From NCBI GenBank assembly GCA_046542915.1, contig JBKHAI010000035.1:1-6580 (forward strand): a DNA stretch of 6,580 nt. The letters run 5' to 3'. Each line of letters begins with the position of its first letter. Positions within the stretch are counted from its first letter, which is position 1. The DNA comes from SKVL01 sp046542915 (GTDB taxonomy: Bacteria; Patescibacteriota; Minisyncoccia; Phycocordibacterales; CSBR16-193). Below the pieces are notes generated by a model. It did no database searches. It saw nothing but the letters and a program-made list of their open reading frames with translations, and was not told the DNA's origin. Shown in pieces: positions 6,571-6,580 of the stretch. Made by a program: the position numbers and the translations under genes.

Positions 6571-6580
6571 GATCTTTTTG

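Noticed and set aside
1..6580. CRISPR array, tRNA, insertion-sequence ends or a defence/mobile system
   Set aside because: Intergenic space is only about 196, 34 and 62 bases plus gaps of 5-6; no spaced direct repeats, cloverleaf sequence, transposase or terminal inverted repeats were seen.

Overview
The window is gene-dense and almost entirely co-directional on the + strand. It holds the catalytic and central-stalk genes of a V/A-type (rotary) ATPase in the order A, B, D, then a small serine hydrolase of the phospholipase/carboxylesterase family, then a GH15-family glucoamylase/trehalase-like enzyme. Bacterial-type -35/-10 elements and a Shine-Dalgarno site before subunit A point to a bacterium that uses a V/A-type ATPase. 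A soluble GH15 enzyme beside such an operon would suit a small-genome anaerobic or fermentative lineage, such as some Patescibacteria/CPR, but this placement is a guess from gene content and not a result. A small archaeon cannot be excluded from the proteins alone.

Layout. Bases 1-196 hold the possible last codons of an upstream gene (stop at 57-59), a perfect 7-bp hairpin with a short T-run (terminator-like), a TATAAT box, and an SD site before subunit A. Bases 197-3999 hold atpA, atpB and atpD, with gaps of only 6 and 5 bases between them, so they are almost certainly one transcript. Bases 4000-4033 are a T-rich spacer. Bases 4034-4678 encode the alpha/beta hydrolase. Bases 4679-4740 carry a TTGACA/TACACT promoter-like pair. 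The GH15 gene runs to 6570, and the last 10 bases hold nothing recognisable. There is no non-coding stretch longer than 300 bases.

How the genes fit together. A and B form the alternating A3B3 head and D is the rotor shaft inside it; the proton- or sodium-translocating and peripheral-stalk subunits (I/a, K/c, E, C, F, G) are not in the window. The hydrolase and the GH15 enzyme are not ATPase parts. The GH15 enzyme would release glucose from alpha-glucans or trehalose inside the cell, and its link to the ATPase is positional only. All five reading frames look intact, with their main catalytic residues present. I found no mobile element, CRISPR array, tRNA or rRNA, and nothing I would call an undescribed system. 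The observations worth checking are local: missing SD sites after the first gene, unusual residues in the B subunit and the hydrolase, and the signals in the two intergenic regions.
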